From CAWBJO01 sp963789175 (GTDB lineage: Bacteria > Pseudomonadota > Alphaproteobacteria > Rhizobiales > Aestuariivirgaceae): DNA of 64,000 nucleotides. Location of the stretch: the NCBI GenBank assembly GCA_963789175.1, contig CAWBJO010000009.1:248001-312000 (forward strand), read 5' to 3'. Shown here one piece after another: positions 1 to 7,787 of this stretch (its first letter is position 1; every line of letters begins with the position of its first letter). A model generated the notes under the pieces. The model did not search any database, was not told where the DNA came from, and saw only the letters and a program-made list of their open reading frames with translations. The translations under genes were made by a program, and so were the position numbers.

Positions 1-68
1 CGCTCGGGATGGCCGTCGGGCGTGGCGTGCTCGATGCAAACGGGATGGGCTAGGAGCAGCGTCGTCAT
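1..68 (-). CDS. histone deacetylase family protein (5' end only)
   Basis: Only the first 22 codons are inside the window; the gene runs off the left edge. The translation starts MTTLLLAHPVCIEHATPDG and continues HPER. This resembles the N terminus of the AcuC/AphA-like zinc amidohydrolase (histone deacetylase-like) family, where a His-Pro-x-Cys stretch followed by PGHPER is typical. Its ATG overlaps the TGA of the upstream SDR gene in an ATGA arrangement, so the two are probably co-transcribed and translationally coupled. The call depends on a short N-terminal match and on nothing catalytic. Confidence 0.6.
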   Translation of the reverse strand, partial: MTTLLLAHPVCIEHATPDGHPE

Positions 69-943
69 GGCCCGTCTCCCGTGAGCATGCGGCGCTCGGC
101 CTCGGTCAGGAAGAAGTCGGCCTGCAGGGACTGCGACGGATCGACCCGGTACTTGTCGAGGTCGGTCTCGCCGGCGCGGCCGAGGACGTCGTCGTCGAGG
201 CAGAAATTGCCGGTGAACGACAGGTCGCGGGTCAGAATGGCGTGGGCGGCCTCGGCCACGATCTCGGGGCGGCGCGAGCGCCGCATCATGGCGTCGCCCC
301 CGACGACGTTGGCAATGGCCGCCGTCGCGATGGTGGTGCGCGGCCACAGCGCGTTGACGGCGACCCTGCCCGCGAACTCGGCAGAGAGCCCGAGCGCGAT
401 GAGACTCATGTCGAATTTCGCAAGCGTGTAGGCAAGATGGGCGGCGAACCAGTCGGGGACAAGATTGAGAGGCGGCGAGATCATCAGGATGTGCGGGCAC
501 TCCGCTTTCAACAGATGCGGCAGGCAGGCCTGCGAAACGACGAACGTGCCGCGGGCGTTGATGTCGTGCATGAGGTCGTAGCGCTTCATCTCCGTCGACA
601 GCGTCGGGGAGAGCGAGATGGCGGAGGCGTTGTTGATGCATATATCGATGCCGCCGAATCTCGCGACGGTCTTCGCGACGGCGGCAGCCACCGCCGCATC
701 GTCGCGGATGTCGACCTTGAGCGGCAGCGCCCGGCCGCCGGCCCGCTCAACCGCCTCGGCAGCGGTGAAGATGGTGCCGGGCAGCTTCGGATGCGGCGTA
801 TCGGTCTTCGCCGCGACGGCCACGTTAGCGCCGTCGGCCGCCGCCCGGAGGGCGATGGCGAGGCCGATGCCGCGGCTGGCGCCGGTGATGAAGAGCGTCT
901 TGCCTTTAAGTGTGCGCATGCTAGGACCGAGAGCGCCTGTCAC
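65..943 (-). CDS. short-chain dehydrogenase/reductase, HSDL2-like
   Basis: 292-residue NAD(P)-dependent oxidoreductase with a Rossmann fold. The cofactor-binding glycine motif TGASRGIG lies near residues 20-27, NNAS stabilises the central sheet, and YTLAK supplies the catalytic Tyr and Lys. The stretch AAKTDTPHPKLPGTI after the first helix is characteristic of hydroxysteroid dehydrogenase-like protein 2 relatives, whose physiological substrate is not settled. The GTG at 943 is preceded by AAAGGAGAG about 10 nt upstream, which supports it over the internal ATG at 919, where no Shine-Dalgarno sequence is visible. It overlaps the histone-deacetylase-like gene by 4 nt. The family is clear; the substrate is unknown. 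Confidence 0.85.
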   Translation of the reverse strand: MTGALGPSMRTLKGKTLFITGASRGIGLAIALRAAADGANVAVAAKTDTPHPKLPGTIFTAAEAVERAGGRALPLKVDIRDDAAVAAAVAKTVARFGGIDICINNASAISLSPTLSTEMKRYDLMHDINARGTFVVSQACLPHLLKAECPHILMISPPLNLVPDWFAAHLAYTLAKFDMSLIALGLSAEFAGRVAVNALWPRTTIATAAIANVVGGDAMMRRSRRPEIVAEAAHAILTRDLSFTGNFCLDDDVLGRAGETDLDKYRVDPSQSLQADFFLTEAERRMLTGDGP

Positions 944-993
944 GCGCCATACTCTCCTTTAGAACCACACGGTTGCAGGTCAAGGCAATAGCC

Positions 994-1953
994 ATGACAT
1001 CGCTCGAAACGGACATCGCCGCGGCCGCCGCGCTCATCAGAGACGGCCAGCTCGTCGCCTTTCCGACCGAGACGGTTTACGGCCTCGGTGCCGATGCGAC
1101 CAACGAGGCTGCGGTGGCCGCCGTTTTCGCAGCCAAGGAGCGCCCCCGCAACAATCCGCTGATCACCCATGTGGCAGGGCGCGAGGCGGCCGAGGCGCTG
1201 GCCCGCTTCAATCGCCCGGCGGAGACCCTGGCGCGCGCCCTGTGGCCGGGGCCGCTCACCCTCGTCCTGCCGCGAAGCGCCGATTGTTTAGTCTCGCCTG
1301 TCGCCTGCGCCGGGCTCGGCACGATCGCGGTGCGTGTTCCGGCCCATCCGATCGCCCATGCGCTCATCGCCGCCGCCGCGCGTCCCATCGTGGCGCCGAG
1401 CGCCAACATCTCGGGCCGCATCAGCCCGACGACCGCCGACCATGTCCGCGACGGCCTCGGCCGGCGCGTCGCCTTGGTCATCGATGGAGGGCCTTCGAAC
1501 GTCGGCGTCGAGTCGACGGTCGTGCAGGCGACCGATACCCAAATACGGATCCTGAGGCCGGGCGGCGTCGAGCGGGAGACGATCGCGTCACTGATCGAGC
1601 CGCTCGGGCTGCGTCTCGAAGACGGCAGTGACGATTCCGACGCTCCGCTGTCGCCCGGCCGGCTCGTCGGACACTATGCGCCCCGGGCCCGTGTCATCCT
1701 CGATGTTCTGTGGCCGCGTTTCGACGTCGGCCTCCTCGCCTTCGGCGGCAAGGTGCCGCGCCATCCGGGACCGGTGCGCAACCTGTCGCCGCGCGGCGAC
1801 CTGAAGGAAGCGGCCGCCAACCTGTTCCGCATGCTGCACGAACTCGACGAATGCGGCGTCGAGACGATCGCCGTCATGCCCATCCCGGAGGAGGGCTTGG
1901 GCGAGGCGATCAACGACCGCCTGCGGCGCGCCGCCGCGCCCTTTCATCGCTAG
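994..1953 (+). CDS. tsaC: L-threonylcarbamoyladenylate synthase, Sua5 type
   Basis: 319 residues from ATG 994. It makes threonylcarbamoyl-AMP from threonine, bicarbonate and ATP, the first step of t6A37 tRNA modification, in the cytosol. The N-terminal YrdC domain shows PTETVYGLGADA, the KxR-type AKERPRNNPL and the SANISG motif; the gene then continues with about 110 residues of Sua5 domain (SPGRLVGHYAPRA is the usual linker). That makes it the long Sua5 form rather than short TsaC. A TTG at 973 would add 7 residues but has no Shine-Dalgarno; AAGG lies about 9 nt before 994. It is transcribed divergently from the SDR gene and followed after 4 nt by an FAD-linked oxidase. Confidence 0.92.
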   Translation: MTSLETDIAAAAALIRDGQLVAFPTETVYGLGADATNEAAVAAVFAAKERPRNNPLITHVAGREAAEALARFNRPAETLARALWPGPLTLVLPRSADCLVSPVACAGLGTIAVRVPAHPIAHALIAAAARPIVAPSANISGRISPTTADHVRDGLGRRVALVIDGGPSNVGVESTVVQATDTQIRILRPGGVERETIASLIEPLGLRLEDGSDDSDAPLSPGRLVGHYAPRARVILDVLWPRFDVGLLAFGGKVPRHPGPVRNLSPRGDLKEAAANLFRMLHELDECGVETIAVMPIPEEGLGEAINDRLRRAAAPFHR

Positions 1954-1957
1954 GCCC

Positions 1958-3388
1958 ATGCCGGTCCGCCCGCCGACCGCCGCCACGCTCGACCGCCTCG
2001 CCGCCGTCGTCGGGCCTCAGAACGCGATCGCCGAGCCGCAGGCGATGGCCGCCTATCTCCACGAGCTGCGGGAAAGGTGGATCGGACGCTCCGCCCTGGT
2101 GCTCAGGCCCGGCAGCGTCGAGGAGGTCGAGCGCATTCTTGCGATCGCCGGCGAGACGGGCACGGCCATCGTCCCCCAGGGCGGCAACACCGGGCTCGTC
2201 GGCGCGCAGATTCCCTTCGAGACCGGCAACGAAGTCGTCCTGTCGCTCACCCGGCTCAACCGCATCCGCAACATCGATCCCATCGACAACAGCATCACCG
2301 TGGAGGCAGGGACGACGCTCAAGGCCGTGCAGGACGCCGCCGAGGCGGTCGACCGGTTCTTCCCCCTGACCTTGGGTTCGGAGGGCAGCTGCACCATCGG
2401 CGGCAACCTCGCCACCAATGCGGGCGGCGTCGGCGTGCTGGCCTACGGCAATGCGCGGGCCCTGGTCCTGGGGCTCGAGGTGGTGCTCGCCGACGGCCGC
2501 CGGCTCGACGGGCTCAAGCGGCTGCGCAAGGACAACACCGGCTACGACCTCAGGAACATCTTCATCGGGTCGGAAGGCACGCTCGGCGTCATCACGGCGG
2601 CGGTGCTCTGCCTCTACCCGCATCCGCGCGACCGGGTCACCGCCTTCGCCGGCGTTCCCGATCCGCAAGCGGCGCTCGATCTTCTGAACCTGGCGAGGGC
2701 GCGCAGCGGCAACCGGGTGACGGCGATGGAGATCCTGCCGCGCATCGGCCTCGAATTCACCATACGCCATGCCGGCGTGCGCGATCCCTTCGGCACGAGC
2801 TGCCCCTGGTACGTTCTCCTCGAGCTTGCCGGCGGCGACGCGGTCGGATCGCTGTCGCCGATCGCCGAGGAAATCTTCGCCGAGGCGCTTGAGAAGGCCC
2901 TCGTCGCCGACGCCGTCGTCGCGCGCTCCGGGGCCCAGGCGAGCGAGCTGTGGAGCATCCGGGAGCAGCTGCCGCTGGTGCAGAAGTTCGAAGGTGGGTC
3001 GATCAAGCACGACGTCTCGGTGCCGGTGTCGCGGGTGCCGGAATTCCTCGGGCGCGCGACGCAAGCGGTGCTCAAGGCGATGCCGGAGGCGCGGCCCGTT
3101 CCCTTCGGCCACATGGGCGACGGCAACATCCACTTCAACGTCACGCAACCGGTCGGCGCCGACATAGCGCAGTTCCTCGGCCGCACGGAGGAAATCGGCG
3201 CGGCGGTCTACGACGTCGTCATGGAACTCGACGGCTCGATCAGCGCCGAGCACGGCATCGGACGGCTCAAGCGCGACCTGATGCCGGCGATCAAGTCGCC
3301 GGTGGAGCTCAGCCTCATGCGCGGGCTCAAGAGCCTGCTCGATCCCAAGGGCATCCTCAACCCCGGCAAGGTGCTGCCCGATGGTTGA
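1958..3388 (+). CDS. FAD-binding oxidoreductase, D-2-hydroxyacid / D-2-hydroxyglutarate dehydrogenase-like
   Basis: 476 residues, the usual length for the GlcD/D2HGDH flavoprotein family, which oxidises D-2-hydroxy acids to 2-oxo acids and passes electrons to quinone or ETF. The PCMH-type FAD domain occupies about residues 35-215, with PQGGNTGLVGAQIP and SEGSCTIGGNLATNAGG as cofactor-binding loops. The C-terminal FAD-oxidase domain carries the metal/substrate motif PFGHMGDGNIHFN and ends with the family signature DPKGILNPGK. It starts 4 nt after the Sua5 gene and overlaps the next GNAT gene by 8 nt, so the three probably form one transcript. Whether the substrate is lactate, glycolate or 2-hydroxyglutarate cannot be told from the sequence. 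Confidence 0.88.
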   Translation: MPVRPPTAATLDRLAAVVGPQNAIAEPQAMAAYLHELRERWIGRSALVLRPGSVEEVERILAIAGETGTAIVPQGGNTGLVGAQIPFETGNEVVLSLTRLNRIRNIDPIDNSITVEAGTTLKAVQDAAEAVDRFFPLTLGSEGSCTIGGNLATNAGGVGVLAYGNARALVLGLEVVLADGRRLDGLKRLRKDNTGYDLRNIFIGSEGTLGVITAAVLCLYPHPRDRVTAFAGVPDPQAALDLLNLARARSGNRVTAMEILPRIGLEFTIRHAGVRDPFGTSCPWYVLLELAGGDAVGSLSPIAEEIFAEALEKALVADAVVARSGAQASELWSIREQLPLVQKFEGGSIKHDVSVPVSRVPEFLGRATQAVLKAMPEARPVPFGHMGDGNIHFNVTQPVGADIAQFLGRTEEIGAAVYDVVMELDGSISAEHGIGRLKRDLMPAIKSPVELSLMRGLKSLLDPKGILNPGKVLPDG

Positions 3389-3812
3389 GGCGCCGCTCAT
3401 CTTCCGGCCGCTCGTCGACGGCGATGTCGAAAGCGTCGTCAGGCTGTGGGAGACGTGCGGGCTGACGCGGCCGTGGAACGACCCACGCAAGGACATCGGC
3501 TTCGCGCGCGGCAAACCGAATTCGGCCATCATTCTCGGCGTGATGAGCAGCGACGTGGTATCGTCGATCATGGTCGGACACGACGGTCACCGCGGCAGCA
3601 TCTACTACGTCGCCGTGGCACCGGACCGGCAGCGGCGCGGCATCGGCAGGGCGACGGTCGCCGCCGGCGAGCGCTGGCTCAAGGCGCAGGGCGTGTGGAA
3701 GGTGAACCTCCTCGTCCGCGAGGACAATGCCGAGGCCAGGGGATTCTACCAGCAGCTGGGCTACGACCTGAATCCCGTCTTTCCGTTGGGCCGGCGCCTC
3801 CTCGACACCTAG
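3381..3812 (+). CDS. GNAT acetyltransferase, YpeA-like
   Basis: 143-residue single-domain GNAT protein. The acetyl-CoA pyrophosphate loop is visible as VAPDRQRRGIGRATV (Q/R-x-x-G-x-G/A) near residues 75-90, and the C-terminal EDNAEARGFYQQLGY is the typical FY-x-x-x-GF/Y helix of the family. The stretch LWETCGLTRPWNDP near the start resembles E. coli YpeA relatives, whose substrate is unknown. Its start lies inside the last codons of the upstream FAD oxidase gene, so translation is probably coupled. The stop is 4 nt inside the convergent SRAP gene. Confidence 0.85.
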   Translation: MVEAPLIFRPLVDGDVESVVRLWETCGLTRPWNDPRKDIGFARGKPNSAIILGVMSSDVVSSIMVGHDGHRGSIYYVAVAPDRQRRGIGRATVAAGERWLKAQGVWKVNLLVREDNAEARGFYQQLGYDLNPVFPLGRRLLDT

Positions 3813-4501
3813 AGAAGGCGCGGCTGGCGGTCCGGGTCGGATCGCGCCTTCGGCTCCTCCTCCACCTGCGGCTTGGGGCGACGGGCGAGATCGACGGGGT
3901 CGGCGATGAAGAAATCGTCGGGCGCCGGCGCCAGGAGGCCCGCGGCCTCTGCAGCCGCGCAGCCTTCGGCATCGAGCCAGCGGTCGTAGTCGCGAGGCTC
4001 GATGACGGCCGGCAGGCGGGGATGAATGTGCGCCAGCGTTCGGTTGGCGGGGGTCGTGATGATCAGCGCCAACTCGATCTCGCTGCCGTCGGCGCCCATC
4101 CAGTGTTCCCACAGGCCGGCAAAGCCGAAGAGCGCATCACCAGGGCGATGAATGAAGTACGCCTGCTTGCGACCCGGGACGTCTCCCTTCCAGGCATAAA
4201 ATCCGTCGGCGGGAACGAGGCAGCGCCGTCGCCGCATGGCATTGCGGAACGACGGCTTGTCGAGCACGGTTTCGGAGCGGGCGTTGACCAACGGCTTTTC
4301 GGACCGGAACTCCTTCTTCCAGGCCGGCACAAATCCCCAGCGCACGAGCACGAAGCGGCGCGTACCGTTCTCCAGACGCACGATACCGACGGGAGTGCCC
4401 GGCGCAACGTGAGGACGCGGCGGAAAGGCATGATCCTCGGCATAGCCGAACAGCCGGCGCACCTCTTCCGGGCCGCGTCGAAAGCTGTAGAGTCCACACA
4501 T
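3809..4501 (-). CDS. SOS response-associated peptidase (SRAP; YedK/HMCES family)
   Basis: 230 residues from the ATG whose second codon is Cys: MCGLYSF. In this family Met1 is removed and Cys2 forms a covalent thiazolidine link with abasic sites in single-stranded DNA, protecting them during replication. Other conserved elements visible are WGFVPAW, NARSET, RRCLVPADGFYAW and the HPRLPAVI histidine. The frame is open further upstream to 4798, but that extension is the antisense of the NUDIX gene and the Cys2 start is dictated by the mechanism. It faces a NUDIX gene across only 27 bp, and its C-terminal tail is basic and Pro/Glu rich. Confidence 0.92.
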   Translation of the reverse strand: MCGLYSFRRGPEEVRRLFGYAEDHAFPPRPHVAPGTPVGIVRLENGTRRFVLVRWGFVPAWKKEFRSEKPLVNARSETVLDKPSFRNAMRRRRCLVPADGFYAWKGDVPGRKQAYFIHRPGDALFGFAGLWEHWMGADGSEIELALIITTPANRTLAHIHPRLPAVIEPRDYDRWLDAEGCAAAEAAGLLAPAPDDFFIADPVDLARRPKPQVEEEPKARSDPDRQPRLL

Positions 4502-4528
4502 GCACTTCGCCTTTCCGAGCCGTTCCGC

Positions 4529-4939
4529 GTGAGCGATCCCGCCCCCAAATTGGGCGTCAGCGCCTGCATCTTCAAGGACAAACGCGTGCTCCTGGCCGAG
4601 CGCACGAAGCCGCCGTTCGACGGGGTGTGGAGCCTGCCCGGAGGGCACGTCGAGTTCGGAGAAACTCTCAAGTCGGCAGCGACGCGCGAACTGATGGAGG
4701 AAACCGGCGTCGAGGCCGAGTTGACGATGCCCTTCGATTGGGTGGAGATCATCCGACCCGGCGTCGCGCACTATGTTCTTGCCGTCTTCGCGGGACATTG
4801 GCGCGCCGGCGTGGCCGCCGCATCGGGAGACGCGCGCGCCGTGACGTGGGCGGCGCCCGACGACATCGGGACGCTCGCGCTCACACCGGGGACCGAAAAA
4901 ATCATCGCGAAGGCCTTTCGCTTGATCGCCAATAGGTAA
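4529..4939 (+). CDS. NUDIX hydrolase
   Basis: 136 residues from a GTG at 4529. The Nudix box GHVEFGETLKSAATRE followed by LMEETGV matches G-x5-E-x7-R-E-U-x-E-E-x-G-U exactly, so the Mg-binding pyrophosphohydrolase site is intact. The N terminus LGVSACIFKDKRVLLAERTK and WSLPGG fit the MutT/ADP-ribose-pyrophosphatase type of cytosolic house-cleaning enzyme; the substrate cannot be assigned. I chose GTG 4529 because it precedes the first conserved strand and sits just outside the divergent SRAP gene. An ATG at 4500 is in another frame. The two divergent genes share almost no promoter space. Confidence 0.82.
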   Translation: MSDPAPKLGVSACIFKDKRVLLAERTKPPFDGVWSLPGGHVEFGETLKSAATRELMEETGVEAELTMPFDWVEIIRPGVAHYVLAVFAGHWRAGVAAASGDARAVTWAAPDDIGTLALTPGTEKIIAKAFRLIANR

Positions 4940-5081
4940 CGTGGCCGTCGCGCTTCGGATTAACCTTCTTTGGAAGTGCGAATTCTCACGTGAGGGGAGG
5001 ATGGTAGGTTGCGTTTCGGATCAAGACGGGTGGGACTGTTCTTGAGCCGCATCGGGGACGCGGGATCGAAGCAATCCAATA

Positions 5082-5342
5082 ATGGAAAAGACACCACCCA
5101 GCGCCGCTTCCACGGAAGCCGCCGAAGAACCGCGACGCGCTGCACTGCGCTACATCCTCGATGCCTGGGAAGAGGCCGTCTATGAAGGCATCGATCCCGA
5201 CTGCCTGGCGACCGCGGCCATCTTCGCCGCCCTTTCCGACATGATCGCCACCTACGGCGAGGAGCCGGTCGCCGTCATGGCCGAACGCCTGCCCGAACGC
5301 ATCCGGTCGGGCGAGTTCACCGTCAACCGAACCCAGCAGTAA
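5082..5342 (+). CDS. conserved small protein of unknown function
   Basis: 86-residue acidic protein with no signal peptide and no membrane segment. The middle part (about residues 20-60) is helical: LRYILDAWEEAVYEGIDPD, then a hydrophobic AIFAALSDMIATYGE. I recognise the general pattern of short alphaproteobacterial proteins of unknown function but no named domain. It lies alone: 142 bp after the NUDIX gene and convergent with the acuI-like gene 24 bp further on. Codon use (G/C in most third positions) matches the neighbours, so it is probably real. No function is proposed. Confidence 0.7.
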   Translation: MEKTPPSAASTEAAEEPRRAALRYILDAWEEAVYEGIDPDCLATAAIFAALSDMIATYGEEPVAVMAERLPERIRSGEFTVNRTQQ

Positions 5343-5366
5343 CTCCGAGCCTTCTATTCCCTGCGG

Positions 5367-6356
5367 TCAGCGCGGGATGTCGACGACGATGCGTCCGCGC
5401 ACCTTGCCGGCGACAATGTCGGCCGCGACGCGCGGCACATCGGCGAGCGGCACGCGCGACGTCATGGCGGCGAGCTTCGTACGGTCGAGCTCCTCGGCGA
5501 GCCGCGTCCAGGCGCGGCGACGCATAGCGGACGGGCAATGGACCGAGTCGATGCCGATCAGCTTCACGCCGCGCAGGATGAACGGATGGACGGTCGTCGG
5601 CAGGTCGGCACCCTGCGCAAGTCCGCAGGCCGCAACCGTGCCGCCATAGGCGGTCTGCGAGAGAATGTTGGCGAGCGTCACCGAGCCGACGCTGTCGACG
5701 GCCCCCGCCCAGCGCACCTTGGCGAGCGGCTTGACCGGGCCGGACAGCTCGGCGCGATCGACGAGCGCGGCGGCACCCAAGCCTTTCAGATAGTCTGCTT
5801 CCGACAGACGGCCGGTCGAAGCGACGACCTTGAAGCTGCGCCCGGCGAGCAGCGCGATCGCGACCGAGCCGACGCCACCCGCCGCACCCGTGACCACGAT
5901 CTCTCCCGCCGCCGGCGCCGTTCCCTGGTCCTCGAGCGCCAGCACGGCGAGCATGGCAGTGAAGCCGGCCGTGCCGATGGTCATGGCGTCGTAGGTCGAG
6001 AAAGACGCCGGAATGGGAACGAGCCAGTCGCCCGGCACGCGCGCCCGGCCGGCATAGCCGCCGAAGTGGCTTTCGCCGGCGCCCTGGCCGTTCATGACGA
6101 CCTTGTCGCCCGGCTTGTAGTCGGCGTGGTCGGAGGCAAGGACGGTGCCTGCGAAGTCGACGCCGGGGATCATCGGGTACTGACGGATGATCGGAGCCTT
6201 GCCGGTGATCGCGAGGCCGTCCTTGTAGTTCACGGTCGAATGCTCGACGGCAACCGTGACCTCGCCGGGCATGAGATCCTGGTCGGTCAGGTCGCGGAAC
6301 TCCACCGCTTGAGCGGATCCGGACTTGGTCACCACAATGGCGGGAAAGCTCGTCAC
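5367..6356 (-). CDS. acuI: acrylyl-CoA reductase (NADPH)-like quinone oxidoreductase, YhdH/AcuI family
   Basis: 329 residues, medium-chain dehydrogenase/reductase without zinc ligands. Features of the YhdH/AcuI branch are VNYKDGLAITG, PGVDFAGTV, VVMNGQGAGESHFGGYAG and the NADPH-binding VTGAAGGVGSVAI. Characterised AcuI enzymes reduce acryloyl-CoA to propionyl-CoA with NADPH and protect against acrylate toxicity; others in the family act on quinones. The start codon overlaps the stop of the dihydroorotase gene by 4 nt (ATGA), so it is read from the same transcript, although there is no obvious metabolic link. The family is secure, the exact substrate less so. Confidence 0.85.
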   Translation of the reverse strand: MTSFPAIVVTKSGSAQAVEFRDLTDQDLMPGEVTVAVEHSTVNYKDGLAITGKAPIIRQYPMIPGVDFAGTVLASDHADYKPGDKVVMNGQGAGESHFGGYAGRARVPGDWLVPIPASFSTYDAMTIGTAGFTAMLAVLALEDQGTAPAAGEIVVTGAAGGVGSVAIALLAGRSFKVVASTGRLSEADYLKGLGAAALVDRAELSGPVKPLAKVRWAGAVDSVGSVTLANILSQTAYGGTVAACGLAQGADLPTTVHPFILRGVKLIGIDSVHCPSAMRRRAWTRLAEELDRTKLAAMTSRVPLADVPRVAADIVAGKVRGRIVVDIPR

Positions 6357-7735
6357 GCACGTCGCTCCATCTTGACATCACGCTCGGCGGCGCCCGATCG
6401 CGCGAGCGGCAGCGCCTCCAGGAATTGCATGGGCCGGCCAGCGGCCGTTCCGACGATCGCGCCATCGCGGACGACCGCCCTGCCCCGCACCAGCGTCGAG
6501 ATCGGCCAACCCTTGACCTTCACGCCGTCGAACGGAGTCCAGGCGCAACGGCTCGCGATCCAGCGGTTGGTGATGGTCACCTCGCGCGCCATGTCGACGA
6601 TGGTCAGGTCGGCATCGTACCCTTCGGCGATACGCCCCTTGCCGGCGATCCCGAAGAGGCGCGAAGGTCCGTGGCTCGTCAAGTCGACGAAGCGTTCGAT
6701 CGTCAGTCGGCCGTGGTTCACGTGATCGAGCATGACGGGAACGAGCGTCTGCACGCCGGGCATTCCCGACGGCGAGTCGGGATAGGGGCGCGCCTTCTCC
6801 TCCAGCGTATGCGGCGCATGGTCGGAGCCGAGCACGTCGACGAGGCCCGAAGCGACCGCCGCCCACAGCGCGTCACGATGCCGGGCATCGCGCAAGGGCG
6901 GGTTCATTTGTGCAAGCGTGCCGAGTCGCTCATAGGCTTCGGGCCCGGCGAGCGTCAGGTGGTTCGCCGTCATCTCGACCGACGCGATGTCGCGATTGGC
7001 GGCCAAGAGCGGCAGCTCGTCGGCCGTGGAAACGTGCAGGACGTGGATACGCTTGCCGGCAGCGCGGGCGAGGCCGAGGAGCCGCTCGGTGGCGCGGCGG
7101 GCCGCCTCGGCGTCGCGCCAGATCGGGTGGCTCGCCGGATCGTTGCGGCGGCGATCGCCCTTGCGCGACGCCAAGCGCGCCTCGTCCTCGGAATGGAAGG
7201 CGGCGCGCCTGCGAATGCGGGCGAGAATCGCGGCGATGCCCTCGTCGTCCGGCACCAGCAAGTCGCCGGTCGAGGATCCCATGAAAACCTTGACGCCGCA
7301 GCACCCGGGAAGCCGCTCTAACGTCGGGAGGTCGCGAGCGTTGTCGTGCGTGCCCCCCACATAAAAAGCGAAGTCGCAGGCCATGCGGTCGGTGGCGCGC
7401 GCCACCTTGTCGGCGAGGGCGGCCTCGGTCACGGTGAGGGGATTGGTGTTGGGCATCTCGAAGACGGCCGTGACGCCGCCGAGGACGGCGGCGCGACCGC
7501 CAGTCTCCAGGTCTTCCTTGTGTTCTGCACCGGGCTCGCGCAGATGGACCTGGGTGTCGATGACGCCCGGGAGCACGTGAAGGCCGCGGCAGTCAATGAT
7601 CTCCGCAGCCCTGCCATGCGGAAAACGACCGATCGCCGCGATGCGGCCGTCGCGGATGCCGATGTCGCGGACGCCGATCCCGTCGTGGTTGACGACGGTG
7701 CCGTTTGCGATCAAAAGGTCGAAGGCCGGTTCCAT
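6353..7735 (-). CDS. pyrC: dihydroorotase, class I-like (PyrC/AllB superfamily)
   Basis: 460-residue amidohydrolase starting MEPAFDLLIANG. In the pyrimidine pathway dihydroorotase interconverts carbamoyl-aspartate and dihydroorotate. Visible site residues include the bridging Lys region GVKVFMGSSTGD, the metal His in HVLHVSTADEL, NPPLR, and the catalytic Asp in LGSDHAPHT. Unusually, the first metal motif reads DTQVHLREPG: the first His of the common HxH is Gln. From memory I believe this occurs in many alphaproteobacterial homologues, but it leaves activity as a true dihydroorotase uncertain, and a hydantoinase-like role is possible. The frame extends to 7906, but the extra codons are antisense to the YgfZ gene. 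Its downstream partner acuI overlaps by 4 nt. Confidence 0.82.
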   Translation of the reverse strand: MEPAFDLLIANGTVVNHDGIGVRDIGIRDGRIAAIGRFPHGRAAEIIDCRGLHVLPGVIDTQVHLREPGAEHKEDLETGGRAAVLGGVTAVFEMPNTNPLTVTEAALADKVARATDRMACDFAFYVGGTHDNARDLPTLERLPGCCGVKVFMGSSTGDLLVPDDEGIAAILARIRRRAAFHSEDEARLASRKGDRRRNDPASHPIWRDAEAARRATERLLGLARAAGKRIHVLHVSTADELPLLAANRDIASVEMTANHLTLAGPEAYERLGTLAQMNPPLRDARHRDALWAAVASGLVDVLGSDHAPHTLEEKARPYPDSPSGMPGVQTLVPVMLDHVNHGRLTIERFVDLTSHGPSRLFGIAGKGRIAEGYDADLTIVDMAREVTITNRWIASRCAWTPFDGVKVKGWPISTLVRGRAVVRDGAIVGTAAGRPMQFLEALPLARSGAAERDVKMERRA

Positions 7736-7787
7736 TGGGTTCCTCCGCTTACGTAATCCTACTCCCGCAAGCAAGTGCGGATCGCAC

